64,000 nucleotides of DNA from Prochlorococcus sp. AG-363-C20 (GCA_003280295.1 QCFI01000005.1:1-64000); one strand, 5' to 3'. Counted from the first letter of the stretch, positions 43,117-52,553 are shown. Program-made: numbers and translations. Notes: generated by a model not told the origin, from the letters alone.

Positions 43117-43654
43117 GATATCGCCATCCAGATACTAGTGCTATAAGTAAAGAAGGCCAGAATATATACCATCCTAAGTTCTGAATTCTCATGGCGAATG
43201 TAATTCCTCCCCAACTTTGAGGCCAAAGCATTAAAAGTACACAAAGGAACTGAAGGATGGTTTTAGATTTCCCTTCAAGGGAGGCTGCCCCACCTTGTTT
43301 TTTTGATGCCCGCCATGATGTAATAATCAATTCTCTAGACAGCAAAAGCCATACCGCCCAAATTGGCAAGAGGCTTGTTCTGGCTAGCCAGAGGAGTGGA
43401 GCTGTAATAAGAATTTTGTCGGCTAGTGGATCAAGACGCGTTCCCCATTCGCTTCCACCACCAGCTTTTCTAGCGAGGATCCCATCGGCAATATCACTTA
43501 GGCCGGCAATAAATATTAAAAGCCAAGCATAAATTGAAGATTCGTTTTCTAAAGCTAAAATTACAGCAAACCCAGCAAAAACTCGAAAAAGAGTTAAAGC
43601 ATTTGCGAGTTTTCTAAGTAGAATTTTTTGGGTGGTCTCTTTTGTTCTTCTCAT
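43085..43654 (-). CDS. pgsA: CDP-diacylglycerol--glycerol-3-phosphate 3-phosphatidyltransferase
   Basis: LANALTLFRVFAGF, GLSDIADGILARKAGGGSEWGTRLDPLADKI. Confidence 0.94.
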   Translation of the reverse strand: MRRTKETTQKILLRKLANALTLFRVFAGFAVILALENESSIYAWLLIFIAGLSDIADGILARKAGGGSEWGTRLDPLADKILITAPLLWLARTSLLPIWAVWLLLSRELIITSWRASKKQGGAASLEGKSKTILQFLCVLLMLWPQSWGGITFAMRIQNLGWYIFWPSLLIALVSGWRYLNSRQVSDLM

Positions 43655-43923
43655 AGTATTTTAAGAAGCTATTTAATTTTGCATAATTTAATTATTGATT
43701 ATTGCATTTATGTATTACTGATGCGAAAATATAGTATAGATTCTATTATTCTCAGTTGTGACAATTTTTCTGCTTCTAGTATTGGTTGCATCTCTACTAG
43801 CCATGACATATATTGTGCGTCAGATGGATCAAAAATGAAAACACTCTCTGTTTAAGATATTTAAAAGTATTTGTTCAATTTATACTTATATTATTTGCTT
43901 TAAGCTTGTCGATTTTTCAATGA

Positions 43924-44505
43924 TTAACTAGAGCATTCAGACACTTCACAATTTAATACTGCTAGTGCTTCATTAGGTAATGAAAGAAATTTATCCAATA
44001 TTAGATTTCCTGTGGGCAGGATATTTGCTAGGCCAACTAGTTTAACTCTTCCATCCTTTTGAATAGACATACCATTTATCTTATGCCGATTGCTATTTAC
44101 CTTGTAGGTACTAAGGGCAGTTTCTACTACAAGTTTAGGAGCTTTGAATAATTTAAATATAGACAATTCAAAATCTGCAGAAAAATCGAGTGACATATCG
44201 CCAGTTTTTGAGTTTATAAAACCTTCAAACTGCTTTAAAATAATTTCTATTCTTATTCCAGGTAATATTGGAACTCCTAATATTGTTGTTGTTTTCCAAT
44301 TCAACGGCGGAACTCTAAAACAATTAGGATTAAAATAAATTCTATAGACTGATTCTTTATTTTTTAAAGTGCATATACCTTTACCTCCCCCACCTATTGC
44401 ATTGTATTCAAATCTATAGTTTCCAATTGCTAATTTGCAATCTTTACGACTTTTTAAGAATATCGACTGCTGTGGACTATTGTTTTTGAAGAAAACTGAA
44501 TTCAT
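43924..44505 (-). CDS. Conserved hypothetical protein
   Basis: 193-aa ORF with coherent beta-rich composition. Confidence 0.55.
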   Translation of the reverse strand: MNSVFFKNNSPQQSIFLKSRKDCKLAIGNYRFEYNAIGGGGKGICTLKNKESVYRIYFNPNCFRVPPLNWKTTTILGVPILPGIRIEIILKQFEGFINSKTGDMSLDFSADFELSIFKLFKAPKLVVETALSTYKVNSNRHKINGMSIQKDGRVKLVGLANILPTGNLILDKFLSLPNEALAVLNCEVSECSS

Positions 44506-44620
44506 ATCTAATAAAGAAGTTTATATCGTTTTCTAAATTCCTATAAGATAAATATATATTGATTCTTAGACAAAATTGTCTTTTTCACATATTCTTGTAA
44601 GATTATTATGATTTTTCAAT

Positions 44621-45238
44621 ATGAAGTCGCTGCCTCTCAAGCTCTTACCTGGCAGTGATTTGCGCTTAAGCATTGAGGAGCTTGGCCGCCAAGAAAAAAG
44701 ATCAGGCTTTGTTCTCGGTGTAGTAGGTAATCTTTCTAGAGCGTGTTTTCAATGTCCTGGTCGCTCTAAGCCAACTACATTGGAAGGAAACCTTGAAATC
44801 ATTACACTAAACGGAACGTTTAATTCGGATGGAGTACACCTCCATCTGAGTATTTCAGATGGAGAGTGTCAAGTTTGGGGAGGACATTTAGAGCTGGGGA
44901 GCAAAATCCTAAAGGGTGCAGATATTTTGGTTGGTTTTATTGACGAGAATCAACTAGAAACTAATTTTAAGTCGTCCTCATTTGACAATCCAAAGCATCG
45001 TCTTGAAATTGCTGTGATGCCAGAATGTCCATGGTCTACTAGAGCGATTCGATTACTTCGTTCTGTTGAAACACCTCATCATGTACAGATAATTGATAAT
45101 GATGAGGCTTTTAAAGCTATAAAAGAGAGAAGTGGTATGTCTACCTTCCCTCAAATCTTTCTTGATGGAAACTTTTTAGGAGGCTATGAAGCTCTTAATG
45201 AACTACATAAGAAAGGAAAGTTATCTTCTTTAAAATGA
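44621..45238 (+). CDS. PPC/DUF296 domain fused to C-terminal glutaredoxin-like domain
   Basis: LKLLPGSDLRLSIEEL...LEIITLNGTFNSDGVHLHLSISDGECQVWGGHLELG (PPC) then PECPWSTRAIRLLRSV...STFPQIFLDGNFLGGYEALNELH (glutaredoxin). Confidence 0.85.
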   Translation: MKSLPLKLLPGSDLRLSIEELGRQEKRSGFVLGVVGNLSRACFQCPGRSKPTTLEGNLEIITLNGTFNSDGVHLHLSISDGECQVWGGHLELGSKILKGADILVGFIDENQLETNFKSSSFDNPKHRLEIAVMPECPWSTRAIRLLRSVETPHHVQIIDNDEAFKAIKERSGMSTFPQIFLDGNFLGGYEALNELHKKGKLSSLK

Positions 45239-45266
45239 TAAATAAGAATACAATTTTACTTCTCTA

Positions 45267-45482
45267 ATGAGTTTCTGGAATGAAAAACCATTTTGGTGCC
45301 AACCTTGGTCCATATTATTGACAGGTTTAACCCTCTTAATAGTTAACTTCTTATATTTCTACTATTTATGGTTAAAGATATTAGTTGCTCTTTTTATATT
45401 CATTTGGTGGTGGTTGTTCTTGATTGTTGCTCCTACAATGTATATTAGTCCAGAGGTAGAAGATAAAACTAAAAGATTATAG
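45267..45482 (+). CDS. Small two-TM conserved cyanobacterial membrane protein
   Basis: 71 aa; two hydrophobic segments and PFWCQPWSI motif. Confidence 0.6.
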   Translation: MSFWNEKPFWCQPWSILLTGLTLLIVNFLYFYYLWLKILVALFIFIWWWLFLIVAPTMYISPEVEDKTKRL

Positions 45483-45624
45483 ATATATAGGTCCTTATAT
45501 TTCATTAGATTCTTTTATTCTATGGTCCTCAATTATTTAAGTCAACAATAATAATGTTATTTGCCTTGATAAGTAGCATTGTTGACGTCAATATACAAAG
45601 TATTAATTAAAAGGAGCTTTCAAA

Positions 45625-46536
45625 ATTACCAAGCAATCTTCTTTAAGTAGTTCTTTATTTACAATTCGACCATTGAAGAAAAGTGACATTCCTCTTGTTA
45701 CTCAATGGTCTAGAACAGAAGGTTTTGCACCAGGTGCTGGTGATGTGAGTATTTATAGGCATACTGATCAGCAGGGACTTTGGGTTGGAACACTTAGAAA
45801 GAAACCCATTGGATGCATAGCTGGAGTTAGATATAACCCTTCATATGGCTTTATTGGTCTTTTCCTTGTGGTTCCAGAGCAAAGAGGAAATGGATACGGC
45901 ATAGAACTTTGGAAACATGCTCTGGATCATTTGACAGAGGTACCTTGTATTGGATTAGAGGCCGCATTAAATCGTGTAAATGATTATTCAAAATGGGGAT
46001 TCAACCCTTCTTCTCCAACAACACGCTGGCAATGCAATGGAGAGACCTCAATAAAAAGAATACATAGCTATTCCCATGGAGAAATTCAAGGTCTAATGAT
46101 CCTTCAGGATAATCAGATACCTTCAGCAGTTATTCAGAATTACGACGCAAAGAGAGAGCCAAGTCCCAGGCCTCATTTTTTAGCAGATTGGCTTAAACAT
46201 CCTGCGGGGAAGGTATTAGCTCTTGTTGATAAAAATGGATCTTGTCATGGATTTGGGCGTATCCGACCTTGTCTTCTATCGCATGGTGAAGGTTGGAGAA
46301 TTGGCCCGCTCCTTGCAGATACTCCACAACTTGCCGAATTTTTGCTCAGATTATTAGTCAAACAGCATCAAGGTTCAGTTTTGTTAGATACTCCAGGCCT
46401 TAACCCATATGCCAATGAACTTCTTCAGAAACTTGGATTCACTCAAGTTTCTAAAACGCTACGTATGTATCGTGGTTATCAACCACCGATATCCATGAAG
46501 GATGTCTATGGTCTAGCTTGTTTAGAACTTGGATAG
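45625..46536 (+). CDS. GNAT family N-acetyltransferase (apparent ATT start)
   Basis: FTIRPLKKSDIPLVTQWSRTEGFAPGAGD, LFLVVPEQRGNGYGIELW; reading frame extends upstream of TTG 45673 to ATT 45625 with AAGGAG 8 nt upstream. Confidence 0.8.
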   Translation: MTKQSSLSSSLFTIRPLKKSDIPLVTQWSRTEGFAPGAGDVSIYRHTDQQGLWVGTLRKKPIGCIAGVRYNPSYGFIGLFLVVPEQRGNGYGIELWKHALDHLTEVPCIGLEAALNRVNDYSKWGFNPSSPTTRWQCNGETSIKRIHSYSHGEIQGLMILQDNQIPSAVIQNYDAKREPSPRPHFLADWLKHPAGKVLALVDKNGSCHGFGRIRPCLLSHGEGWRIGPLLADTPQLAEFLLRLLVKQHQGSVLLDTPGLNPYANELLQKLGFTQVSKTLRMYRGYQPPISMKDVYGLACLELG

Positions 46537-46615
46537 TTAATAGCAAATTTATTAGATATAAAGATCTTTAGAAATTAATATCTAAATAAAAGAGATCATA
46601 AGGATTTAGCTTTGA

Positions 46616-46834
46616 TTACAGATTGTTTTTGGTAGCTTTTTCTCTTAAAATTAGTTTTTCTTTTATTAGATCTGATTCTAGTTGTTCGATTAGATTTGTT
46701 ACTAGTGTTTGGAATTCGGGCTGGCAGCCTCGAAAAGCAGCTTTGTGTCTTATAGGTTCATTCCGTGTGCGCAAGTCAGTAAGCATTAGCTGCAATGCAT
46801 CAATCTTGGCATTAGTGTTCATTAGATCTTCCAA
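46616..46834 (-). CDS. Small hypothetical protein
   Basis: 72-aa ORF, coherent helical composition, upstream of NmrA-like gene. Confidence 0.5.
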   Translation of the reverse strand: MEDLMNTNAKIDALQLMLTDLRTRNEPIRHKAAFRGCQPEFQTLVTNLIEQLESDLIKEKLILREKATKNNL

Positions 46835-46846
46835 CGTTCAAGTTAT

Positions 46847-47521
46847 TCATAAATTTATTTTAAAGCCTTCTATTGCTTCTTTCATAGAAATAGGCTTTGT
46901 ATCTGGACTACTTGTGACTTCTATGATCCTGCCAATTGAGTTGGGTGTTATTAAAGCTTCTATGCAAGATCTGGCTACTAGTCGGCGAGGTATATAAGCA
47001 TCTTCTTGTTGATCTGGACCAGTAAAATGAACAAATTCATTGTTTAAACCCTCTTCTTTTTCATTTAGCCCACCAGGCCTGATCACCGTCCAATCGAGTG
47101 TACTATTTTCAAGGGATTTTTCTCCAATTCGCTTCCATATAAGAATTAGACCAAATAGATTAAGTGGATGCCACCATCTACCTGCACACAAAGAACTAAC
47201 AAGTATTAAACGCTTAACACCAGAATGCAAAGAACTTTCGACTTGTTTCTGTACACCTAAGGCATCTATTCTTGCAGGACCAGTCAAATCGAATGAGGGT
47301 TTCGCCCCTGTTGCAATTATAAGAGCATCACAACCTTTAAGGGCTTTATCAAGAGTGCTTTTATCTGTAAGGGAAATTATATACTGTTCACAATCACAAA
47401 GATTTTCTGGAAGTTTTGAATTAGAGCGTATTAACAAACGCACATCATAGCCTTTTTCTAAAGCTTCTTCGGCAACTCGGTAACCTGTTTTCCCGGAGGC
47501 ACCACTAATTGCAATTTTCAT
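46847..47521 (-). CDS. NAD(P)-binding SDR (NmrA/Ycf39-like)
   Basis: IAISGASGKTGYRVAEEALEKGYDVRLLIRS, LILVSSLCAG, WTVIRPGGL. Confidence 0.88.
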   Translation of the reverse strand: MKIAISGASGKTGYRVAEEALEKGYDVRLLIRSNSKLPENLCDCEQYIISLTDKSTLDKALKGCDALIIATGAKPSFDLTGPARIDALGVQKQVESSLHSGVKRLILVSSLCAGRWWHPLNLFGLILIWKRIGEKSLENSTLDWTVIRPGGLNEKEEGLNNEFVHFTGPDQQEDAYIPRRLVARSCIEALITPNSIGRIIEVTSSPDTKPISMKEAIEGFKINL

Positions 47522-47888
47522 TTTAATTTGATTAGATCTTTATCTTCCCAATGCTTTTAGCAAAGGTAGAATTCAATTATAGGCTTAGTCATGTAAATGA
47601 GATAAAAATTTTATGTTTATATATAAATAATAGTGATTTCCTAATTTGAATAAGTTAAAAAGATTATAATTAAGACATATAATATATTTAGTCCTAATAA
47701 ATAGTGGCTTGATCTGCAACCTATATTCTAAGTCTTTACTGTTTAGGATGAAGAGTTGTCCTTATTTGCAATGATAAAATAGAAATTAGTTATTGCAGTA
47801 ACTGATGCGTTTTAACTACTACTAATTGACAATGTAAATAATTTTTTAGGTTATATTTATAATTGTTAAAATATCTATTATAATGTTG

Positions 47889-48542
47889 TTATGCCTTGTG
47901 GCAATAAACTGGCTTAGTTCTTTTTGGGAAAAGTTCCTTGCATAAACCACATGCTCTACCATCGCATCCTCTTGCGGTGCAATATTCTCGACCATAGAAT
48001 ATTATTTGAAGATGTAACCTATTCCATTTAACTTTAGGAAATAGTCGTTTTAGATCCTTTTCTGTTGTTACAACATTTTTACCATTCGACAAGCCCCATC
48101 TTTGTGCGAGTCTATGTATATGGGTATCAACAGGAAATGTAGGAAGACCAAATGCTTGAGCCATTACGACACTTGCTGTTTTATGTCCTACTCCAGGTAA
48201 AGATTCTAAATCCTTGAAATTACTTGGAATTTTGGAATCGAATTTTGTTGAAATAACCTCAGATAGTTCATGCAAAAATCTGGCTTTTTTTCTAGAAAGA
48301 CCTAACTCAGCGATCCTCTCGTAAATCTTTTCTTCTCCTAAATTGTACATACTGAATGAATCTGAAGCCTCGTTGAATAATGCTGGTGTGAGCTCATTTA
48401 CTTTCTTATCAGTAGATTGCGCACTAAGAACTACTGCTACTAATAATGTAAAATTGTTTAAATGATATAGAGGAACTTTAGGTTCTGGATAAAGCTCATC
48501 AAGTTTTTTGATAATTAAATTTACTCTGTTTGAAATATTCAT
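47889..48542 (-). CDS. nth: Endonuclease III
   Basis: LESLPGVGHKTASVVMAQAFGLPTFPVDTHIHRLAQRWGLS (HhH + catalytic region); C-terminal CTARGCDGRACGLC (not the canonical 4Fe-4S spacing as I read it). Confidence 0.93.
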   Translation of the reverse strand: MNISNRVNLIIKKLDELYPEPKVPLYHLNNFTLLVAVVLSAQSTDKKVNELTPALFNEASDSFSMYNLGEEKIYERIAELGLSRKKARFLHELSEVISTKFDSKIPSNFKDLESLPGVGHKTASVVMAQAFGLPTFPVDTHIHRLAQRWGLSNGKNVVTTEKDLKRLFPKVKWNRLHLQIIFYGREYCTARGCDGRACGLCKELFPKRTKPVYCHKA

Positions 48543-48548
48543 CGGAGA

Positions 48549-49229
48549 TCAACCAAGAATATTGTTTTTACTTGAACGATATGGTTTTATTTTTGCCGAA
48601 ATAAATGCAAGTACGAAAATACAAGCTAAGGCTATAAAAACTAATTTTTTTCCTCCAACTAATAAGCCAGCTCCTAATGCTACTACAGGTGGATTTGAAA
48701 GACTAATACTTATAATTAAAGCAGGGATGAATTTTTTCCAAGGAGTTTTTGTTAACCCAATAGCATAACTTACAAAATCAAATAGACCAGTCATTAAAAA
48801 TCCAGTCATTAAGAAGAAGTTACTTTCTAAATGTTTTTCACTTAATTCTTCTATTTTATATATAAATCGTTTTCCAACAAACTTTCTTATAAAGTCTTTA
48901 CCGTAAAATCTCGATATTAAAAAACAGATAGAACACGAAATTAGATCTGCCAAGCAAATGATAATAATACCTAACTTGAATCCAAGTAATCCACCAGACA
49001 ATAGTGAATATGCTGTACTTGGTAATGCTGGAATTATTATACTAGTGAAACGAAGTAAAAATAACACAAGAGGGATCCAAGCACCCATTCCTTCTACCTG
49101 GCCCCGTATATTTTCTATGCCTATTTGATAGGCTAAATAAATAAATAAGAGAACTAATATAATAAATGATATTGATTTTAAAGATCTTCTTAGGTAACTA
49201 ATTAACTTTGATTTTCGCTTCATCTGCAT
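48549..49229 (-). CDS. TVP38/TMEM64 family membrane protein
   Basis: IIIPALPSTAYSLLSGGLLGFKLGIIIICLADLISCSICFLISRFYG. Confidence 0.85.
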   Translation of the reverse strand: MQMKRKSKLISYLRRSLKSISFIILVLLFIYLAYQIGIENIRGQVEGMGAWIPLVLFLLRFTSIIIPALPSTAYSLLSGGLLGFKLGIIIICLADLISCSICFLISRFYGKDFIRKFVGKRFIYKIEELSEKHLESNFFLMTGFLMTGLFDFVSYAIGLTKTPWKKFIPALIISISLSNPPVVALGAGLLVGGKKLVFIALACIFVLAFISAKIKPYRSSKNNILG

Positions 49230-49525
49230 GAAGACTCGTGAGAAAGATGTTTGACTCTATATCATATTGTAATGGTTTTCTAAATATATTAACAATTCCC
49301 TTTTGCCTCTCTAATTTAGAAGATCTCAAAGGAAATAAAAAAAAGAATCTACTGTTTTTTAGGACCAAAGGTGGAACAATTGTAGCTTAAGCTACATAGG
49401 TATGTAGAAAATATCACAATAAGGCTATTCAATACTAGGCAGGTAATAGGAGAAAATATTGATAGATCAACGTTCAAGCTAAATTGTTTAGGCCTTTATG
49501 CTTCCAAGAGCTGAAAAGTTTTAGT

Positions 49526-49565
49526 CTATTAGCAAATAATCGCTATAGCGATTATTTGCTAATAG
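49526..49565. repeat. Perfect 40-bp uninterrupted palindrome in divergent intergenic region
   Basis: CTATTAGCAAATAATCGCTA|TAGCGATTATTTGCTAATAG, zero loop, zero mismatches. Confidence 0.97.
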
Positions 49566-49651
49566 TACAAGCTTCCTATGTTCGAGGAGAATTATTTTAT
49601 TATCACGCCATAAATTGACTAAATCACTTTAAACTCATATGCATTAAAATT

Positions 49652-50725
49652 TTGGACAATTTTAGTTTAAAAATTGAAAATCTAACCTTTGAGTATAAAA
49701 CTACTTTTAAGGATAAATGGAGTTTGAATAATCTAAATCTTGCAATTCAAAATGGTGAATTAATTGGACTGCTAGGTCCTTCTGGTTGCGGGAAAACTAC
49801 TCTACTTAGATTGATAGCTGGGTTTGAACAACCTTCCAAAGGAAGAATACTTATAAATAATCATATTGTAGCCACACCTGATTTTTTATGTCCCCCTGAG
49901 AGGCGAGGGGTTGGTATGGTTTTTCAGGATTATGCACTTTTTCCACATTTAAATAGCTGGAGAAATGTCTGTTTTGGTCTTCGAAGAGGCCAGGATAAAA
50001 GCAGAGCAGAATGGCTTTTTGATTTGCTTGGTCTTTCAGACTTAAGGAATAGGTATCCCCATGAACTATCTGGCGGTCAGAAGCAAAGACTCGCATTGGC
50101 AAGAGCCTTGGCACCTGGAACATCACTTGTAGTTCTTGATGAGCCATTTTCAAATTTAGATGTAGGTGTTCGATTAAAATTAAGATCTGAACTTTCAGCA
50201 GTTCTTAAGACTTGTTCTGCGAGCGGTATTTTAGTTACTCATGATCCTGACGAGGCCCTAGCAATATGTGATCGTGTCGCAGTCATGTGTGATGGACAGT
50301 TGCATCAATGCACAAGTCCTAATGATTTAGTTCATAAACCATCTTCTTCTTTTGTTGCTCGTTTTGTTCTCCAGCGTAATGTATTACCAATTAGCTTAAG
50401 CGAAGGGATTATATGGACACCTCTTGGTAAACTTAAATATCCTACCAATCAAAGAATAATTAATGCTAATGAGATAATATTTGATGATCAATCTCTAAGA
50501 ATTGAAAAGAATACAAAGGGCAGAGCTATTGTTGAGGGTTGTGAATTTCAAAGTAATCATTGGTTGCTAAGAGTTAAGTTTGGAATATATAAACTTAGGA
50601 TATATATGTCTTTAGGAAAATCAATAAGGCCTGGAGATAGATGCAATATATTTTTTGATAGTAATAAAACCGGGATCTTATTTCCAGGAGCAATCAAGTG
50701 CCCTTTGAATGAATTGATTGAGTAA
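49652..50725 (+). CDS. ABC transporter ATP-binding protein, iron(III)/FutC- or POT-like with C-terminal regulatory domain
   Basis: LLGPSGCGKTTLLRLIAGFEQPSKG, PPERRGVGMVFQDYALFPHL, LSGGQKQRLALARALAP, DEPFSNLD; no permease adjacent. Confidence 0.85.
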   Translation: MDNFSLKIENLTFEYKTTFKDKWSLNNLNLAIQNGELIGLLGPSGCGKTTLLRLIAGFEQPSKGRILINNHIVATPDFLCPPERRGVGMVFQDYALFPHLNSWRNVCFGLRRGQDKSRAEWLFDLLGLSDLRNRYPHELSGGQKQRLALARALAPGTSLVVLDEPFSNLDVGVRLKLRSELSAVLKTCSASGILVTHDPDEALAICDRVAVMCDGQLHQCTSPNDLVHKPSSSFVARFVLQRNVLPISLSEGIIWTPLGKLKYPTNQRIINANEIIFDDQSLRIEKNTKGRAIVEGCEFQSNHWLLRVKFGIYKLRIYMSLGKSIRPGDRCNIFFDSNKTGILFPGAIKCPLNELIE

Positions 50726-50730
50726 GCAAG

Positions 50731-50868
50731 TTACTTGTTTGTGCAAATACATTTACCACCTTTCCATTTTGAACATTTTCTTTTCTTACAACTTTTCTTT
50801 TTATTTGTTTTTATAATATTCCTATTTGCCAGCCTATCTGTTGAATAATTACCAATCGACTCAGTCAT
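50731..50868 (-). CDS. 45-aa Cys-rich basic peptide (not in ORF track)
   Basis: Manual translation MTESIGNYSTDRLANRNIIKTNKKKSCKKRKCSKWKGGKCICTNK*; four Cys in the last 19 aa; Fur-box-like sequence just upstream. Confidence 0.6.
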   Translation of the reverse strand: MTESIGNYSTDRLANRNIIKTNKKKSCKKRKCSKWKGGKCICTNK

Positions 50869-50895
50869 GCTTTTTTTATACGGTTTAACCGATAC

Positions 50896-50910
50896 TGAGA
50901 TTCATTATCA
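50896..50910. promoter_or_regulatory. Putative Fur box between the Cys-rich peptide and ferritin
   Basis: TGAGATTCATTATCA vs 7-1-7 consensus TGATAATNATTATCA (12 of 14 specified positions). Confidence 0.5.
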
Positions 50911-51035
50911 CTTTAATCTTTGAGTTAATCCTATAAGCAGATAGTTTTTTTTATTAAAGTACCTGTATCATTTAATACATGAGCAAGGCGACCTGCTCTA
51001 GTTGATTTCACTAGGAGTTAAACTCCTGAAAAATT

Positions 51036-51584
51036 ATGACAATAACAACAGATTCTGCTTTCAAGGTTGCAAAAGGTCCAGCTGGTCGTGCGATGGCTGA
51101 GCCAATGCAAGTTGAGCTTGTTGAAGCCTTGCATCAGCATCTCACAATGGAAAGAAACGCAAGCGTACAATATTTTGCTATTTCACTTTGGTTTGCAGAA
51201 CGAGAACTTAGAGGATTCTCTAAGTTCTTTAATGATGAAGCTCAGAATGAACAGGAACACGCGAGTAAATTTTCAGAATATTTAATAGCCCGTGGTCAAT
51301 CAGTTGTTCTTGAAGACTTAAAATCACCAATTCAATCTTGGCAAGACATTGAAGAGATCTTTTCTGCTTCATTTTTAATGGAAGCAGACGTCACAACCTC
51401 TTTACATCAACTATATGCGACTGCAGAAAGGGACTCTGATTACCGTACAACCGTTTTTTTAGACCCTGTTGTTGAGGGACAAACGTCTTCTGAAGATGAA
51501 TTTGCATATTTGTTGGGAAGGGTCAAGTTCGCTCAAAACCAACCCTCAGCATTATTAATAATAGATAGTGAACTTAATGGATAG
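51036..51584 (+). CDS. Ferritin (marine cyanobacterial SynFtn-like)
   Basis: AMAEPMQVELVEALHQHLTMERNASVQYFAISLWFAERELRGFSKFFNDEAQNEQEHASKFSEYL. Confidence 0.88.
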   Translation: MTITTDSAFKVAKGPAGRAMAEPMQVELVEALHQHLTMERNASVQYFAISLWFAERELRGFSKFFNDEAQNEQEHASKFSEYLIARGQSVVLEDLKSPIQSWQDIEEIFSASFLMEADVTTSLHQLYATAERDSDYRTTVFLDPVVEGQTSSEDEFAYLLGRVKFAQNQPSALLIIDSELNG

Positions 51585-51614
51585 TAGTTCGCTAATCAAA
51601 CACTTAAATGAGTA

Positions 51615-51887
51615 TTAATTGCTAGTTTTTGCTCTTCTACACAACTCTATAAGGAATTCAATCGAAAGACTGTCAATTGGGTAATCGTTTTTGATACATG
51701 AAGCTATAGTTAGAATTTCTAATCTTCGTGACTCAAGGTACATTAATTCATTGTTTAGTCTATGTGATAATGACTTATCCTTACAATTTAAAATTGAGTT
51801 AAGAATATTCTTAGTACGGGATCGAATAAAATTGACTTCTCTTGCGAGATTTCCTATAACTGTATTTGAACCTTTTAGCGTAATCAT
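51615..51887 (-). CDS. Hypothetical protein downstream of Crp-family regulator
   Basis: 90-aa ORF co-oriented with and 9 bp downstream of the regulator. Confidence 0.5.
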   Translation of the reverse strand: MITLKGSNTVIGNLAREVNFIRSRTKNILNSILNCKDKSLSHRLNNELMYLESRRLEILTIASCIKNDYPIDSLSIEFLIELCRRAKTSN

Positions 51888-51895
51888 TTTATAAT

Positions 51896-52489
51896 TTAGG
51901 CGGCTAAAGTTGAAGTTTCTATAAGGATTGGAGCAACTTTTAAGATTGGTTCTCCCGCAGGTACATTTATTAAATCAGCTGACTTAAGTCTTGATATTAA
52001 ACGTGTTGATGTAACTCTTGTCGATCCAATCAACTCTCCAATTCTTTCATGAGTAAGTCTGAATGGTAGCTGGCACCAATCGCCACATCTTCTGCCGAGT
52101 CTATTAACTAGGAGTGCAATTAATGCTTGTAGCCTTTGCTCAGCATTCCCAAGATGTCGAATCCGAAGGAGTTGGAGTGTCCATTCATTTACGGCATCAA
52201 ACGCTTCTGCTTCATTTACTTCTGAATCACTGCGAAAAATAAGCGGTGTTAATGCTTCTACGCATACACCTTCGCTACATAAGCGATCAGTAATAACTTG
52301 ATCTCCAGCTTGAAGGAAAGCAATTGTCATGCCTTCTGTCTCTTCACAAGGGCAATAAACACGAGCCACTCCCTCTATGACTTCTATACAAGACCTTGTG
52401 GTTCTAGTAGAAGGATCAATTAGAACTGATTGTCCTGTTGGCATCCGTACTGGAGAAAACGGATCTTCTGGTAGAAATCTGAAGCTCAT
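51896..52489 (-). CDS. Crp/Fnr family transcriptional regulator
   Basis: LNRLGRRCGDWCQLPFRLTHERIGELIGSTRVTSTRLISRLKSADLI HTH; cupin-like N-term EGVARVYCPCEETEGMTIAFLQAGD. Confidence 0.88.
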   Translation of the reverse strand: MSFRFLPEDPFSPVRMPTGQSVLIDPSTRTTRSCIEVIEGVARVYCPCEETEGMTIAFLQAGDQVITDRLCSEGVCVEALTPLIFRSDSEVNEAEAFDAVNEWTLQLLRIRHLGNAEQRLQALIALLVNRLGRRCGDWCQLPFRLTHERIGELIGSTRVTSTRLISRLKSADLINVPAGEPILKVAPILIETSTLAA

Positions 52490-52553
52490 TTCTAGCCTGT
52501 CTAAACTGCTTGTTGAGAAGGACTCTCAACCTAGAGCCTTGATGGCCTTTTTT

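Noticed and set aside
47040-47450. 136-aa + strand ORF antisense to the NmrA-like gene
   Set aside because: Inside a well-supported SDR gene on the other strand
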